Shown piece by piece: positions 1-6,756 of a DNA stretch of 8,933 nucleotides; the stretch's first letter is position 1, and every line of letters starts with the position of its first letter. The stretch is from JBEKDJ01 sp050014415 (GTDB lineage: Bacteria > Desulfobacterota > BSN033 > UBA1163). Made by a program: the position numbers and the translations under genes. The stretch spans positions 1 through 8,933 of the forward strand of contig JBEKDJ010000182.1 of the NCBI GenBank assembly GCA_050014415.1, written 5' to 3'. The notes under the pieces are model-generated. The model saw only the letters and a list, made by a program, of their open reading frames with translations. It searched no databases and was not told the DNA's origin.

Positions 1-470
1 GTCCCTTTGGGTCTGCTCTCATTCTCCTTTTGTCTCTCTTCTTGCTCCTTTTTCTCTTGTACGATGTCGATCAGGTCAATCACGATGCGGTGGGGTTTAT
101 CCTGATACGGCTTCAAAGCGAAGACATTGACATTGAGAGGTTTCTTCTGATAGATGATGAGTCTTGCCCTACTCTTCCCTGACTCGATCAAACTCATTCT
201 CTTGACAAATGGGTCGTTGATATCCACCTCTCTCTGTCGGATCTTGAGGGAAACGACCTTTAGTTCCAACATGAATTGAGGGGGGGTTTCCTGAGAAGAA
301 CCTTCATATTGAATCGATTCCGTGAGATCCAAGACCACTCTGGTGTGATCAGGGGCAGACCAAAACCTTATATCCGTGATAGCCGCTGTCAGAGCCGGAA
401 AGGGTTGGAGAAGGATAAGGGAAATCCCCAAGGAGGACAGAAAGATGATTCTCAGGATTCTATTTCCCAT
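1..470 (-). CDS. AMIN-domain exported protein, probable N-acetylmuramoyl-L-alanine amidase (N-terminal part, cut by window edge)
   Basis: The minus strand is open from an ATG at 470-468 to the left edge, giving 156 codons with no stop; the C-terminus lies outside the window. The product begins with a signal peptide: a short basic start (MGNRILR), a hydrophobic core, and a likely cleavage after residue 29 (PALTA|A). Residues about 30-133 read as an AMIN domain: ITDIRFWSAPDHTRVVLDL near the start and PHRIVIDLID near the end. A charged Glu/Lys/Gln linker follows (about 137-156). AMIN domains target periplasmic proteins to peptidoglycan or the septum and commonly precede an Amidase_3 catalytic domain, as in AmiC; they also occur in PilQ secretins. 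The charged linker after a single AMIN domain favours an amidase, but the catalytic part is not visible. No clear Shine-Dalgarno precedes the ATG. The gene is divergent from the acyl-CoA synthetase pair. Confidence 0.8.
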   Translation of the reverse strand, partial: MGNRILRIIFLSSLGISLILLQPFPALTAAITDIRFWSAPDHTRVVLDLTESIQYEGSSQETPPQFMLELKVVSLKIRQREVDINDPFVKRMSLIESGKSRARLIIYQKKPLNVNVFALKPYQDKPHRIVIDLIDIVQEKKEQEERQKENESRPKG

Positions 471-478
471 CTTCTTGG

Positions 479-490
479 GGTATCGATACC
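479..490. promoter_or_regulatory. 12-bp perfect palindrome upstream of the AMIN-domain gene
   Basis: GGTATCGATACC reads the same on both strands. It sits 9-20 nt upstream of the minus-strand ATG, where a ribosome binding site would be expected and where none is evident. It could be a repressor operator or an RNA fold masking the start. This is positional inference only. Confidence 0.3.
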
Positions 491-541
491 ATATCAAATC
501 GGATCTGTCAAACCCACCTTCTCGCTGGCCCTTTGTGTTGC

Positions 542-568
542 AATCTAGACTTTCATCTTTTGTGTCAA
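542..568 (-). promoter_or_regulatory. Candidate sigma70-type promoter for the AMIN-domain gene
   Basis: On the minus strand a perfect TTGACA (568-563) is followed after 15 nt by TAGATT (547-542, four of six matches to TATAAT). It lies about 70 nt upstream of the ATG in AT-rich DNA. The 15-nt spacer is shorter than the usual 17, so the call is tentative. A second TTGACA (512-507) has no good -10 partner. Confidence 0.3.
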
Positions 569-666
569 TTTTCGCATTTTCATATTTCACCAAATCTGAT
601 TTAATGATATTATTTATGTAATTGTTTAGGCATATGGAAGACAAAGTCCAGATTTCCTAATATATT

Positions 667-705
667 CCCTCCCCCTTCGAGGGGGGGAGGGTTACGGTGG
701 GGGTG
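667..705. repeat. C/G-rich hairpin followed by a G-rich tail (REP-like intergenic repeat)
   Basis: A run CCCTCCCCC (667-675) pairs perfectly with GGGGGAGGG (683-691), giving a 9-bp stem and 7-nt loop. It is followed by GTTACGGTGGGGGTG (691-705). This form, a C-rich arm, short loop, G-rich arm and G-rich tail, resembles dispersed intergenic repeats I recall from many environmental bacterial genomes. Only one copy is in the window, so dispersal cannot be shown here. No T-tract follows, so it is not an ordinary intrinsic terminator. Confidence 0.5.
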
Positions 706-777
706 AATTAAAGGATAGCGTGCAAGACTGATCAATGTTAAAATCGCGAAAGGAGAAGGTCCAGAAGGGAGAGAACG

Positions 778-2145
778 GTGAATCTTGATAATCTGTTCAG
801 ACCCAAGACTCTAGCGGTGATTGGTGTTTCTCTCACCAATGAGAAACATCCGGCCAATGTCATCTATAATAAGAATAACCTTCGTTTACAGGCTAAGGTG
901 TTTCCGGTCAATGATCGCGGCGGGATCTACCAAGGAGAGAAGGTCTATGCCAGTATCCTGGAAGTTCCTGAGAAGATTGATTTGGCGGTGATTGCGGCAC
1001 GAGCTGAAGTGGTCCCAAAGATCATGATCGACTGCATCCAGGCCGGAGTTGCAGGGGCTGTAGTGATTTCCGGGGGATTTGCTGAACGGGGAAAAAAGGA
1101 TCTGCAGGACCGCCTCGTAGCGATCGCGAAAGAGGCGGAATTCCCGTTTATTGGCCCGAACTGTCTGGGAGTCTATTCCCCTCCCTATGTGGACACGTTC
1201 TTCATCCCGAGTGAGCGAATTGTGAGGCCGGAGAAAGGCAAGGTGGGTCTGATCAGCCAGAGTGGGGGAATTCTGGTAGATCACATGATTAGATTAGCAG
1301 GAGAAGGCATCGGCCTATCCAAGGCCGTGAGTATCGGGAACAAGGCCTTGATTCGGGAGCTGGCCCTCCTCGATTATTTTGGGGACGATCCGGAGACAAA
1401 TGTAATTGCCTTCTATATTGAGGGTTTTGGGGAAAGAGAAGGCAGGGAGTTCGTCCTGAGGGCCGAGAGATGTCCTAAGCCTGTGGTGGTATTGAAGTCC
1501 GGGAAAACGCCATTAGGGGTTCGAGCTGTGTCAAGTCACACTGCCTCCATGGCCGGAGATTACCAGGTTTTTTCTGCAGTACTTGCCCAGCACGGGCTGG
1601 TGGAAGCCAAAGATCAATTCGAACTTATTTCTTTCTGCGAAGCGCTCTCCTGTTATCAAAGGCCTATTGAAGGTAGAATCGGGATTATCACCGGGAGCGG
1701 AGGGCACGGTACGATTGCGGTAGATGCGTGCGTTTCCCATGGTTTTTCTGTGCCCAGCTTGTCAGAGCAGGATCAATGGGAGATCAGGAAAAGGGTTTCA
1801 CCGCGCATCCAAGCCATCGCTTCTTTCAATAATCCAATTGATCTAACGGGGAGTGCGATCGATGAGGATTTCATTGAAGCAGCGAGGTTTTTAAGCAGAA
1901 AACAGGAATTTGACTGCATCCTGATTCTCCTTCTTCCCCACATTCCAGGGATTACTTCGGATTCGGCAGCCAGGCTGAGCCAAGTTTACTGGCAAGAAGG
2001 GAAACCCATGATTGCTTACGTGCCTCATGTGGAAAAATACCTCATGTTCATCGAAGGGTTCCAGCTCAACCAGATACCTGTTGCCCGTTCGATTGAAGAA
2101 ACCGTCCACATGGCTGAAGCGTTGAGGAGGCGCCGACCATGCTGA
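778..2145 (+). CDS. ADP-forming acetyl/acyl-CoA synthetase, alpha subunit (CoA-binding, phosphohistidine subunit)
   Basis: This 455-residue protein matches the alpha subunit of NDP-forming acyl-CoA synthetases, which convert acyl-CoA, ADP and phosphate to acid, CoA and ATP in the cytoplasm. Residues 1 to about 135 are a Rossmann CoA-binding domain: FRPKTLAVIGVS near the start, VISGGF at 97-101 and GPNCLG at 126-131. The first succinyl-CoA-ligase-like domain starts near 153 with KGKVGLISQSGG and carries SSHTASMAGD, whose His254 fits the catalytic phosphohistidine of the family. A second such domain runs from about 298 (GRIGIITGSGGHG) through NNPIDLTG (351-358). Length is normal for a stand-alone alpha subunit. 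The start is GTG, preceded by the purine-rich AAGGGAGAGAAC. It overlaps the beta gene by 7 nt, indicating co-translation. The acyl substrate (acetate, branched-chain or aryl acids) cannot be told from sequence. Confidence 0.9.
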   Translation: MNLDNLFRPKTLAVIGVSLTNEKHPANVIYNKNNLRLQAKVFPVNDRGGIYQGEKVYASILEVPEKIDLAVIAARAEVVPKIMIDCIQAGVAGAVVISGGFAERGKKDLQDRLVAIAKEAEFPFIGPNCLGVYSPPYVDTFFIPSERIVRPEKGKVGLISQSGGILVDHMIRLAGEGIGLSKAVSIGNKALIRELALLDYFGDDPETNVIAFYIEGFGEREGREFVLRAERCPKPVVVLKSGKTPLGVRAVSSHTASMAGDYQVFSAVLAQHGLVEAKDQFELISFCEALSCYQRPIEGRIGIITGSGGHGTIAVDACVSHGFSVPSLSEQDQWEIRKRVSPRIQAIASFNNPIDLTGSAIDEDFIEAARFLSRKQEFDCILILLLPHIPGITSDSAARLSQVYWQEGKPMIAYVPHVEKYLMFIEGFQLNQIPVARSIEETVHMAEALRRRRPC

Positions 2146-2828
2146 AAAAGGAGATCATGGAAATCCTTTCGTCTTCAATTACGACAGGCTGGGTCTTGGA
2201 ACCAGAAGCCAAACGCCTTCTCTCTTTGGCCGGTATGGATACCCCTCGGTTCATTTGGACCGAGAAGTTGGACCAGGCGATGAGGTTTGCTGAAGAGATC
2301 GGATTTCCTGTTGTCGGGAAGGTCGTCTCTCCGAAAGTGATTCACAAATCGGACAAAGGGGGGGTCGAAGTAGGGATTGGCGACGGGAAAAAACTGAAGG
2401 AGACATTTCAACGATTCAGCCAAGTCGAAGGATTTGCTGGGATACTGATCGAAGAGATGTTGTCAGGCATGGAATTGATTGTCGGGGCAAAGGTTGACTA
2501 TCAGTTTGGCCCGGTAATTCTTTTTGGGATGGGAGGGATATGGACAGAGATCTATCAGGATGTTATTTTGAGGATGCCCCCTCTCACCGAACGGGATACT
2601 GATGACATGATCGTATGCCTCAAAGCCCGGCCACTTCTGGAAGGTTACCGGGGGGCAAGCCCTGTGAACCTGAAAGAATTGAAGAGACTGCTCACCGCTT
2701 TTTCTGATCTGGTGATGGGTATCGAAAATCTCATCGAATCGATCGATCTCAACCCCGTGATCTGTTCTTCGGAGAGATGTGCCGTGGCTGACGCAAGGAT
2801 TATACTGAAAGGTCAGTCCAATCTTTAG
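2139..2828 (+). CDS. ADP-forming acetyl/acyl-CoA synthetase, beta subunit (ATP-grasp)
   Basis: This 229-residue protein is the nucleotide-binding ATP-grasp subunit (ATP-grasp_5 type) that partners the upstream alpha subunit. The N-terminal part has GFPVVGKVVSPKVIHKSDKGGV (about 55-76); His69 corresponds in position to the second active-site histidine reported for the beta subunit of archaeal acetyl-CoA synthetases. The ATP-grasp core follows: IEEMLSGMELIVGAK (104-118), FGPVILFGMGGIWTE (123-137) and IDLNPV (202-207), the last bearing the metal-binding Asp/Asn. Length is typical of a separate beta subunit. A strong GAGGAGG (2124-2130) inside the alpha gene lies 8 nt before the ATG, supporting this start. 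The two subunits being separate genes, rather than one fused protein as in many bacteria, resembles the archaeal arrangement. Confidence 0.9.
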   Translation: MLKKEIMEILSSSITTGWVLEPEAKRLLSLAGMDTPRFIWTEKLDQAMRFAEEIGFPVVGKVVSPKVIHKSDKGGVEVGIGDGKKLKETFQRFSQVEGFAGILIEEMLSGMELIVGAKVDYQFGPVILFGMGGIWTEIYQDVILRMPPLTERDTDDMIVCLKARPLLEGYRGASPVNLKELKRLLTAFSDLVMGIENLIESIDLNPVICSSERCAVADARIILKGQSNL

Positions 2829-2895
2829 TATCGGGAGGCTTAAGATGTTGGATGGAGAACGATGCAACGAATGAAATGATCTCGGTCTTTGCCTT

Positions 2896-2904
2896 GGGAG
2901 GTGA
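2896..2904 (+). promoter_or_regulatory. Strong ribosome binding site fixing a GTG start at 2910
   Basis: GGGAGGTGA includes an 8-nt perfect complement to the 16S rRNA 3' end and is followed by 5 nt and then GTG at 2910. This makes GTG 2910 the likely start of the secreted protein, rather than the in-frame TTG at 2889, which has no such site. Initiating here also places the signal peptide at the N-terminus. Confidence 0.75.
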
Positions 2905-2909
2905 TTCTA

Positions 2910-4721
2910 GTGATAACGGAGTTCAAAAACCTATGCGTGGTGGCATTATTGGTTTTCAGCCTTTGTCAGGGTGCTTCCGCAGAATTGGCGGCAGTCGGGC
3001 CCGTGAATTCAACGAACGGTTTTCCTTCCTGGTACACGGATGAAAACGGAGTAGCCTTGCAGCTCTGTCTCGACCCGGTGAATTGTTCTTTTGACGCCCC
3101 TATCATTGGCAATTTATTCTCTCAACAGATCGGATTTGGTGAAAAGGCATTCTACTGGTCTGCAAGTGCTCAGCTGGCAGTGGGACCGGGTGGCTCGGGG
3201 ACGGCGATACTTAATATAGCCCTGGAGGCGAGTTTCAGTGGCAGCGTCACCGGCGTTATTCCTGCAGATGGGGAGCAGATTACTTTTTCCGAGATCTCCA
3301 TAGGTCCGATCAACAACCTTGTTCCGGGTGAGGTCTACACGGTGACCCATCCGTTTGGGGTTTTAGCCCAATTAGTTGCAGATGCCTTAGGGGTTATCGC
3401 CCAACAAAAACAAGATATCGGCTGTGCAGCCGCCCCATGTGGTGATTTCGCAGCTGTTCTTGCATCTGGCATAGGTCCTTTTCTGAAGTGGGATCCTGCC
3501 GTAACTCCGGCACCTCCTGCGGGTTTTATCGGTAATCCAGCGGTTGCTCATAAGGTGATCGGCAGTCCCTTTAGTACCAACTTTTTCCGTATAGAGGGCG
3601 CGAACGTCGGAGGAACAGGGGTCCATCTGATCCAAACAGACCTCTTTGATGTACAGGGCATGCTGTTTGCCGGCGCGGTGCCAACACCCGTCGCCATCAA
3701 CCAATCCACTTACACCCGTCCCCTCCCGAACGCAGTCAATGTTTTCGCTACTTCTACATCGTCTGCTACCCTCCGAGTCAGTGGTCCTGGAATTACCTCC
3801 AAGCCAATGGTGGGAAACGGGGCAGGGAGGTTTTTTGCCCATATCGGATTCGCCGATACGCCTCCCAGTTTCATCACTGTAACGGCCAGCGATCCCCCTA
3901 ACACCCCGACAACGGCCACAAGTAATGTGGTTGATGTCATCACCATAACTTTGGCCGAGTATAATTCAAGTATCTCAACCCTGACGATCGAAGCATCTTC
4001 GAGCGACGAGGTTATGAGGCCAACCCTGACCGCCATTGGTTTCAGCAATCTGACTTCCGGAAGGCTGGTTGTTTCAGGTCTCACAGTTCCTCCTACCGGG
4101 GTGACCGTTGTATCTTCTGCCGGAGGATCGGACACAGCCCAGGTTGCCGTCACCGCCAACATCAAGCCAGTTGCCCGGAATGACACTGCATTAACGAACA
4201 AGAATACCGCTGCTGTCATCAATGTCCTTGCCAATGATATGGCGATATCTGGCACTCTCGATCCGACCACTGTGACCATTGTGACTCCGGCGGGTCATGG
4301 GACGACATCGGTCGATCCAGTTACAGGAGATGTGACTTACACCCCGAATCTTGATTTTGCCGGTAAGGACAGCTTCACTTACACTGTCAAGGATAGTTTT
4401 GCCCAGGTCTCGAATGTTGCCACTGTGACAATCAACGTTATTGGGAGTGAAGTACTCACGGTGACAAAAGCCGTATTCACGAGGAAATCGAAGTTGTGGC
4501 AGATCAAGGGAAAGAGTACGGTGAAAGCTCCCGGGAACATAGTCACTCTCTATGTTGGGCCCGATGCAACGGGAGCAGTGATCGGCACTGCAGGCGTCAA
4601 TTCGCTTGGGGGCTGGAGCTTCTCAAAAAGAAACTCTCCGGTCGATCCAGGAATAGCCACAAGTATCACTGCAAAATCGGCCCTCGGCACCGTGTTGACT
4701 TTCCCACTGACCATCCGTTAA
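2910..4721 (+). CDS. Secreted beta-rich protein with cadherin/Ig-like domain, function unknown
   Basis: With the GTG start at 2910 the product has 603 residues. It opens with a signal peptide (ITEFKNLCVVALLVFSLC, cleavage likely after GASA at residue 24). Residues about 25-270 form an N-terminal domain I do not recognise by name. It contains NGFPSWYTDENGVALQLCLD and two short-spaced cysteine pairs (Cys53/Cys59 and Cys172/Cys177), which could form disulfides outside the cytoplasm. Residues about 275-415 are Thr/Ser/Val-rich, beta-sheet-like sequence. Residues about 419-511 look like a cadherin-like/Big_9 Ig-type domain: KPVARNDTALTNKNTAAVINVLAND, then GDVTYTPNLDFAGKDSFTYTVKD. A C-terminal beta domain (about 515-603) has VTKAVFTRKSKLWQIKGKST and IGTAGVNSLGGWSFS. 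No transmembrane anchor, LPXTG or obvious sorting tail is seen. The mature protein should be periplasmic, outer-surface or released, perhaps in adhesion or matrix. No partner is evident nearby. Confidence 0.8.
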   Translation: MITEFKNLCVVALLVFSLCQGASAELAAVGPVNSTNGFPSWYTDENGVALQLCLDPVNCSFDAPIIGNLFSQQIGFGEKAFYWSASAQLAVGPGGSGTAILNIALEASFSGSVTGVIPADGEQITFSEISIGPINNLVPGEVYTVTHPFGVLAQLVADALGVIAQQKQDIGCAAAPCGDFAAVLASGIGPFLKWDPAVTPAPPAGFIGNPAVAHKVIGSPFSTNFFRIEGANVGGTGVHLIQTDLFDVQGMLFAGAVPTPVAINQSTYTRPLPNAVNVFATSTSSATLRVSGPGITSKPMVGNGAGRFFAHIGFADTPPSFITVTASDPPNTPTTATSNVVDVITITLAEYNSSISTLTIEASSSDEVMRPTLTAIGFSNLTSGRLVVSGLTVPPTGVTVVSSAGGSDTAQVAVTANIKPVARNDTALTNKNTAAVINVLANDMAISGTLDPTTVTIVTPAGHGTTSVDPVTGDVTYTPNLDFAGKDSFTYTVKDSFAQVSNVATVTINVIGSEVLTVTKAVFTRKSKLWQIKGKSTVKAPGNIVTLYVGPDATGAVIGTAGVNSLGGWSFSKRNSPVDPGIATSITAKSALGTVLTFPLTIR

Positions 4722-4836
4722 AGGGGGAGATCCGAAGCGAAGCTTTCGGGTTACAGGGCAGGCTTTCCCGGAAAGAGAATAGTGCTACATGGTGTCTTTC
4801 ACCCTCTTAACTGCTTAAGACAGACGGGGAAATTTA

Positions 4837-4859
4837 GGCTGAAGAGCCGCTTTTCAGTC
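4837..4859 (+). other. Stem-loop about 115 nt after the secreted-protein gene
   Basis: GGCTGAAGA (4837-4845) pairs with TTTTCAGTC (4851-4859) over nine positions, two of them G-U, around a 5-nt loop. It could stabilise or end the upstream transcript. There is no following U-run, so the role is open. Confidence 0.35.
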
Positions 4860-4880
4860 AGGTCCCCTTCTAAGAATTTG

Positions 4881-4902
4881 GAAATCCCGCCTTTGGCGGG
4901 AA
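4881..4902. repeat. Stem-loop with GAAATC / GGGA flanks, copy 1
   Basis: CCCGCC (4886-4891), TTT loop, GGCGGG (4895-4900) is a perfect 6-bp stem. It is preceded by GAAAT and followed by AAC. A second, diverged element with the same outer bases lies about 100 bp downstream, so the two may be copies of a small REP-like repeat. Confidence 0.45.
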
Positions 4903-4980
4903 CCGATAGACTGGTAAGTTGATAAGAAGGTGATTTTTCCCAGGCTGGTCAGTAATGCCCACACGCAAGTTGAGTTTTAC

Positions 4981-5003
4981 GAAATCGCGCGAAGCGCGGG
5001 ACA
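4981..5003. repeat. Stem-loop with GAAATC / GGGA flanks, copy 2
   Basis: CGCGC (4986-4990), GAA loop, GCGCG (4994-4998) forms a perfect 5-bp stem. It begins with GAAATC and ends in GGGAC like the element at 4881, but its stem and loop differ, which fits compensatory divergence of a hairpin repeat. Confidence 0.45.
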
Positions 5004-5183
5004 GATGGGCCTTTTTCAGCAGTCTGCCTGATCTATTCTATTTCAAGGAGCTAGTGTGTCACCTGCATTCTTCTATCGACGACTCATCCTCGAGTGGAGT
5101 GGGATCGTGGATGTTGACATGAAGAAGACCTCGATCGTTCCCCTTTGAGCGAATCAACCATCAGCCTTCTTTGAGTCATTATC

Positions 5184-5213
5184 TTGACAGAAATCAAAGC
5201 GACGGATTAAAGT
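5184..5213 (+). promoter_or_regulatory. Candidate sigma70-type promoter for the mocA-yqeB genes
   Basis: A perfect TTGACA (5184-5189) is followed after 18 nt by TAAAGT (5208-5213, four of six matches to TATAAT). Transcription would start around 5220, only about 10 nt before the mocA ATG, so the leader would be very short. Position supports it; the weak -10 is the main doubt. Confidence 0.35.
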
Positions 5214-5230
5214 TCTGTTAAGAAGGGAAG

Positions 5231-5857
5231 ATGCCTACAATTTCAGCAATCCTGCTCGGGGCAGGTGCATCAAAACGAATGGGAGTTGATAAATTATCGC
5301 TTCCTTGGGGGAGAAAAACCGTTTTGGAGCATTGTTTCGAAACTCTCTTGCGATCCAAAGTGCAGGAGTTGGTGATCGTCCTTGGCGTTCGAAATAAAGG
5401 GAAAAGAAATCTATTCCGGGGGCGAGAAGTGAAGGTTGTCACGAATCCGCATTCCGAAGGGGGGATGAGTACTTCTATTCGGATGGGCCTCCGGGCTGTC
5501 CATCTCAACAGCCACGGGATTCTTATTGCTCTGGGGGATCAACCCCTTCTCAGAACAAGGACCATCAATGCCCTGATCGGCGCCTTTGCTCAGGAGAAGG
5601 GCAAGATTATCGTCCCTTCTTTTCGGGGGAGAAAAGGACACCCCGTCATTTTCCACAAGAGATATAAGAAGGAGTTGCTGCGATTAAGAGGGGATGTTGG
5701 AGGAAGATCAGTCATTGAAAGACATCCCGAGGAAGTGCGATTGGTCCGCACGAAGTCGGAGGGGGTTGTGAAGGACATCGATACCTGGGGAGATTACGCT
5801 CCTCCGCACCTTCCTGCCTCGCAAGTAGGGAGGGAGATAAGGAGGGAGAAGAGATGA
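5231..5857 (+). CDS. mocA: Molybdenum cofactor cytidylyltransferase-like nucleotidyltransferase (MocA family)
   Basis: The 208-residue product is a MobA-like NTP transferase (NTP_transf_3). MocA transfers CMP from CTP to molybdopterin-bound molybdenum, making the cytosine dinucleotide cofactor used by xanthine dehydrogenase-family hydroxylases. Visible motifs are the nucleotide-binding loop LLGAGASKRMG (8-18) with Lys21, NPHSEGGMSTSIRMGL (72-87), the metal-site LGDQP (101-105), GRKGHPVIF (133-141), GDVGGRSVI (154-162) and DIDT (182-185). A basic tail (REIRREKR) extends past the domain. The ATG is preceded by AGAAGGGAAG. The stop overlaps the yqeB start by 4 nt (ATGA), so the two are surely co-translated. 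Choice of CTP over GTP is inferred from the xdhC/yqeB/yqeC neighbours; MobA (GTP) is less likely because the LGAGxSxRMG and GMSTSI forms are MocA-like. Confidence 0.88.
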   Translation: MPTISAILLGAGASKRMGVDKLSLPWGRKTVLEHCFETLLRSKVQELVIVLGVRNKGKRNLFRGREVKVVTNPHSEGGMSTSIRMGLRAVHLNSHGILIALGDQPLLRTRTINALIGAFAQEKGKIIVPSFRGRKGHPVIFHKRYKKELLRLRGDVGGRSVIERHPEEVRLVRTKSEGVVKDIDTWGDYAPPHLPASQVGREIRREKR

Positions 5858-6687
5858 GAAAGGAAATTCAGACTAGATCAGGAAAAAGAATAGGGGATCT
5901 GGTTGTCTTAATCCGAGGCGCAGGGGAAATGGCTAGCGGTGTGGCGCATCGACTTCATCAGTCTCACTTCAAGATCTGTATGTTTGAAATTCCTCATCCC
6001 ATTGCCGTGAGGAGAGAGGTCTCTTTCTCCGAGGCGGTTTACGATGGCAAGAAAGAGGTGGAGGGAGTTTGGGCGAAGCTTATCTCCACACCGGAGGAGA
6101 TTTCATCCGTATGGGAGAAGGGGAAGATTCCAATTGTCATTGATCCCGATGGGAAAAAGACACGACATTTCCTAAGACCTGACATTCTGATTGACGCCGT
6201 TATGGCCAAAAAAAACCTGGGAACTCAGATCAACGATGCTCCCTTAGTCATCGGCCTGGGTCCGGGGTTTACTGCAGAAAGAGATGTACACATCGTAGTC
6301 GAAACGAATCGGGGGCATTGTCTGGGTAAGGTGATCTTGAATGGCACGGCTGAATCCGACACAGGCATCCCTGGGGAGATCGGAGGATATGCGGTTGAGA
6401 GGGTCCTCCGAACGATGAAGAAAGGGATCTTTCATCCGCATAAATCAATCGGGGAACGCGTGACCAAAGGTTCGGTTGTGGCGGTGGTAGACGATTTTCC
6501 TATCATCGCAAAGATCAGTGGTGTCGTGAGAGGCTTGCTTCGGGAAGGAGTTGAGGTAAAGAAGGGGATGAAGGTGGGTGACATCGATCCGAGGGGGAAA
6601 AAAGAATTCTGCTTCACCATCTCTGATAAAGCAAGGGCCATTGGTGGAGGAGTGCTGGAGGCGATACTGTATTGGTATAATCCATAA
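5854..6687 (+). CDS. yqeB: YqeB / EF2563-family selenium-dependent molybdenum hydroxylase system protein
   Basis: This 277-residue protein matches the EF2563/YqeB family. It is known from comparative genomics to travel with orphan selD and molybdenum hydroxylases thought to carry a labile selenium ligand; its exact reaction is not established. An N-terminal Rossmann-like motif VLIRGAGEMASGVAHRLH (18-35) is followed by EIPHPIAVRREVSFSEAVYDG (45-65). Then come INDAPLVIGLGPGFTAERDVH (126-146), VVETNRGHCLGKVI (148-161), TGIPGEIGGYAVERVLR (170-186), GDIDPRG (242-248) and SDKARAIGGGVLEAI (257-271). All are hallmark blocks, and the length is usual for the family. A GGAGGGAG (5841-5848) precedes the ATG and lies inside the mocA tail. 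The protein has no signal peptide and should be cytoplasmic. It most likely acts with YqeC and MocA on cofactor maturation or selenium insertion; that last step is inference. Confidence 0.9.
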   Translation: MRKEIQTRSGKRIGDLVVLIRGAGEMASGVAHRLHQSHFKICMFEIPHPIAVRREVSFSEAVYDGKKEVEGVWAKLISTPEEISSVWEKGKIPIVIDPDGKKTRHFLRPDILIDAVMAKKNLGTQINDAPLVIGLGPGFTAERDVHIVVETNRGHCLGKVILNGTAESDTGIPGEIGGYAVERVLRTMKKGIFHPHKSIGERVTKGSVVAVVDDFPIIAKISGVVRGLLREGVEVKKGMKVGDIDPRGKKEFCFTISDKARAIGGGVLEAILYWYNP

Positions 6688-6721
6688 GCAATCGTTCATT
6701 ACACGCTAAACATCTCTTCTG

Positions 6722-6748
6722 TTGAAAAATCAGTTCATTTCATATAAT
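6722..6748 (+). promoter_or_regulatory. Candidate promoter immediately before the yqeC start
   Basis: TTGAAA (6722-6727, five of six matches to TTGACA) and a perfect TATAAT (6743-6748) are separated by 15 nt, shorter than optimal. Transcription would begin near 6755-6757, which is the yqeC GTG itself, implying a leaderless or nearly leaderless message. Confidence 0.45.
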
Positions 6749-6756
6749 ATGCCGTC

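Larger units (their letters stand above)
471..777. other. Divergent intergenic region between the AMIN-domain gene and the acyl-CoA synthetase genes
   Basis: This 307-bp spacer separates two divergent genes and should carry both promoters. About 541-665 is clearly AT-rich, as expected of a promoter region. Within it are a 12-bp perfect palindrome next to the minus-strand gene, a candidate minus-strand promoter, and a C/G-rich hairpin repeat. I found no convincing -35/-10 pair for the plus-strand genes and no open frame resembling a gene. Confidence 0.6.
4722..5230. other. Intergenic region of about 500 bp with small hairpins and a candidate promoter
   Basis: No convincing gene is present. 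The longest frame I examined, ATG 4955 to TGA 5122 (55 codons), has no ribosome binding site and no recognisable product. The stretch holds three short stem-loops, two of which share flanking sequence, and a candidate promoter just before mocA. No T-tract follows any stem, so I cannot name an intrinsic terminator for the upstream secreted-protein gene. Confidence 0.6.

Noticed and set aside
276..621. Two small plus-strand frames near the left end
   Set aside because: Their first part is antisense to the AMIN-domain gene, whose minus-strand frame has a signal peptide and domain match; the plus-strand products look non-biological.
667..691. Intrinsic terminator at the C/G-rich hairpin
   Set aside because: No T-tract on either side, and it lies between divergent genes, where no transcript needs to end.
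2889..2909. An upstream TTG start for the secreted protein, adding seven residues
   Set aside because: GGAGGTGA sits 5 nt before GTG 2910, giving a far better start and a standard signal peptide.
3710..4279. A 189-codon open frame on the minus strand opposite the secreted-protein gene
   Set aside because: It is the reverse-strand shadow of a Thr/Val-rich coding region; the plus-strand frame has the signal peptide, strong ribosome binding site and recognisable domain.
4837..4859. Intrinsic terminator for the secreted-protein gene
   Set aside because: The stem-loop is real on paper but lacks the U-run that should follow it, so I report it only as a stem-loop.
4955..5122. A 55-codon open frame in the long spacer before mocA
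   Set aside because: No ribosome binding site, no recognisable domain, and it runs through one of the hairpin repeats; most likely a chance frame.
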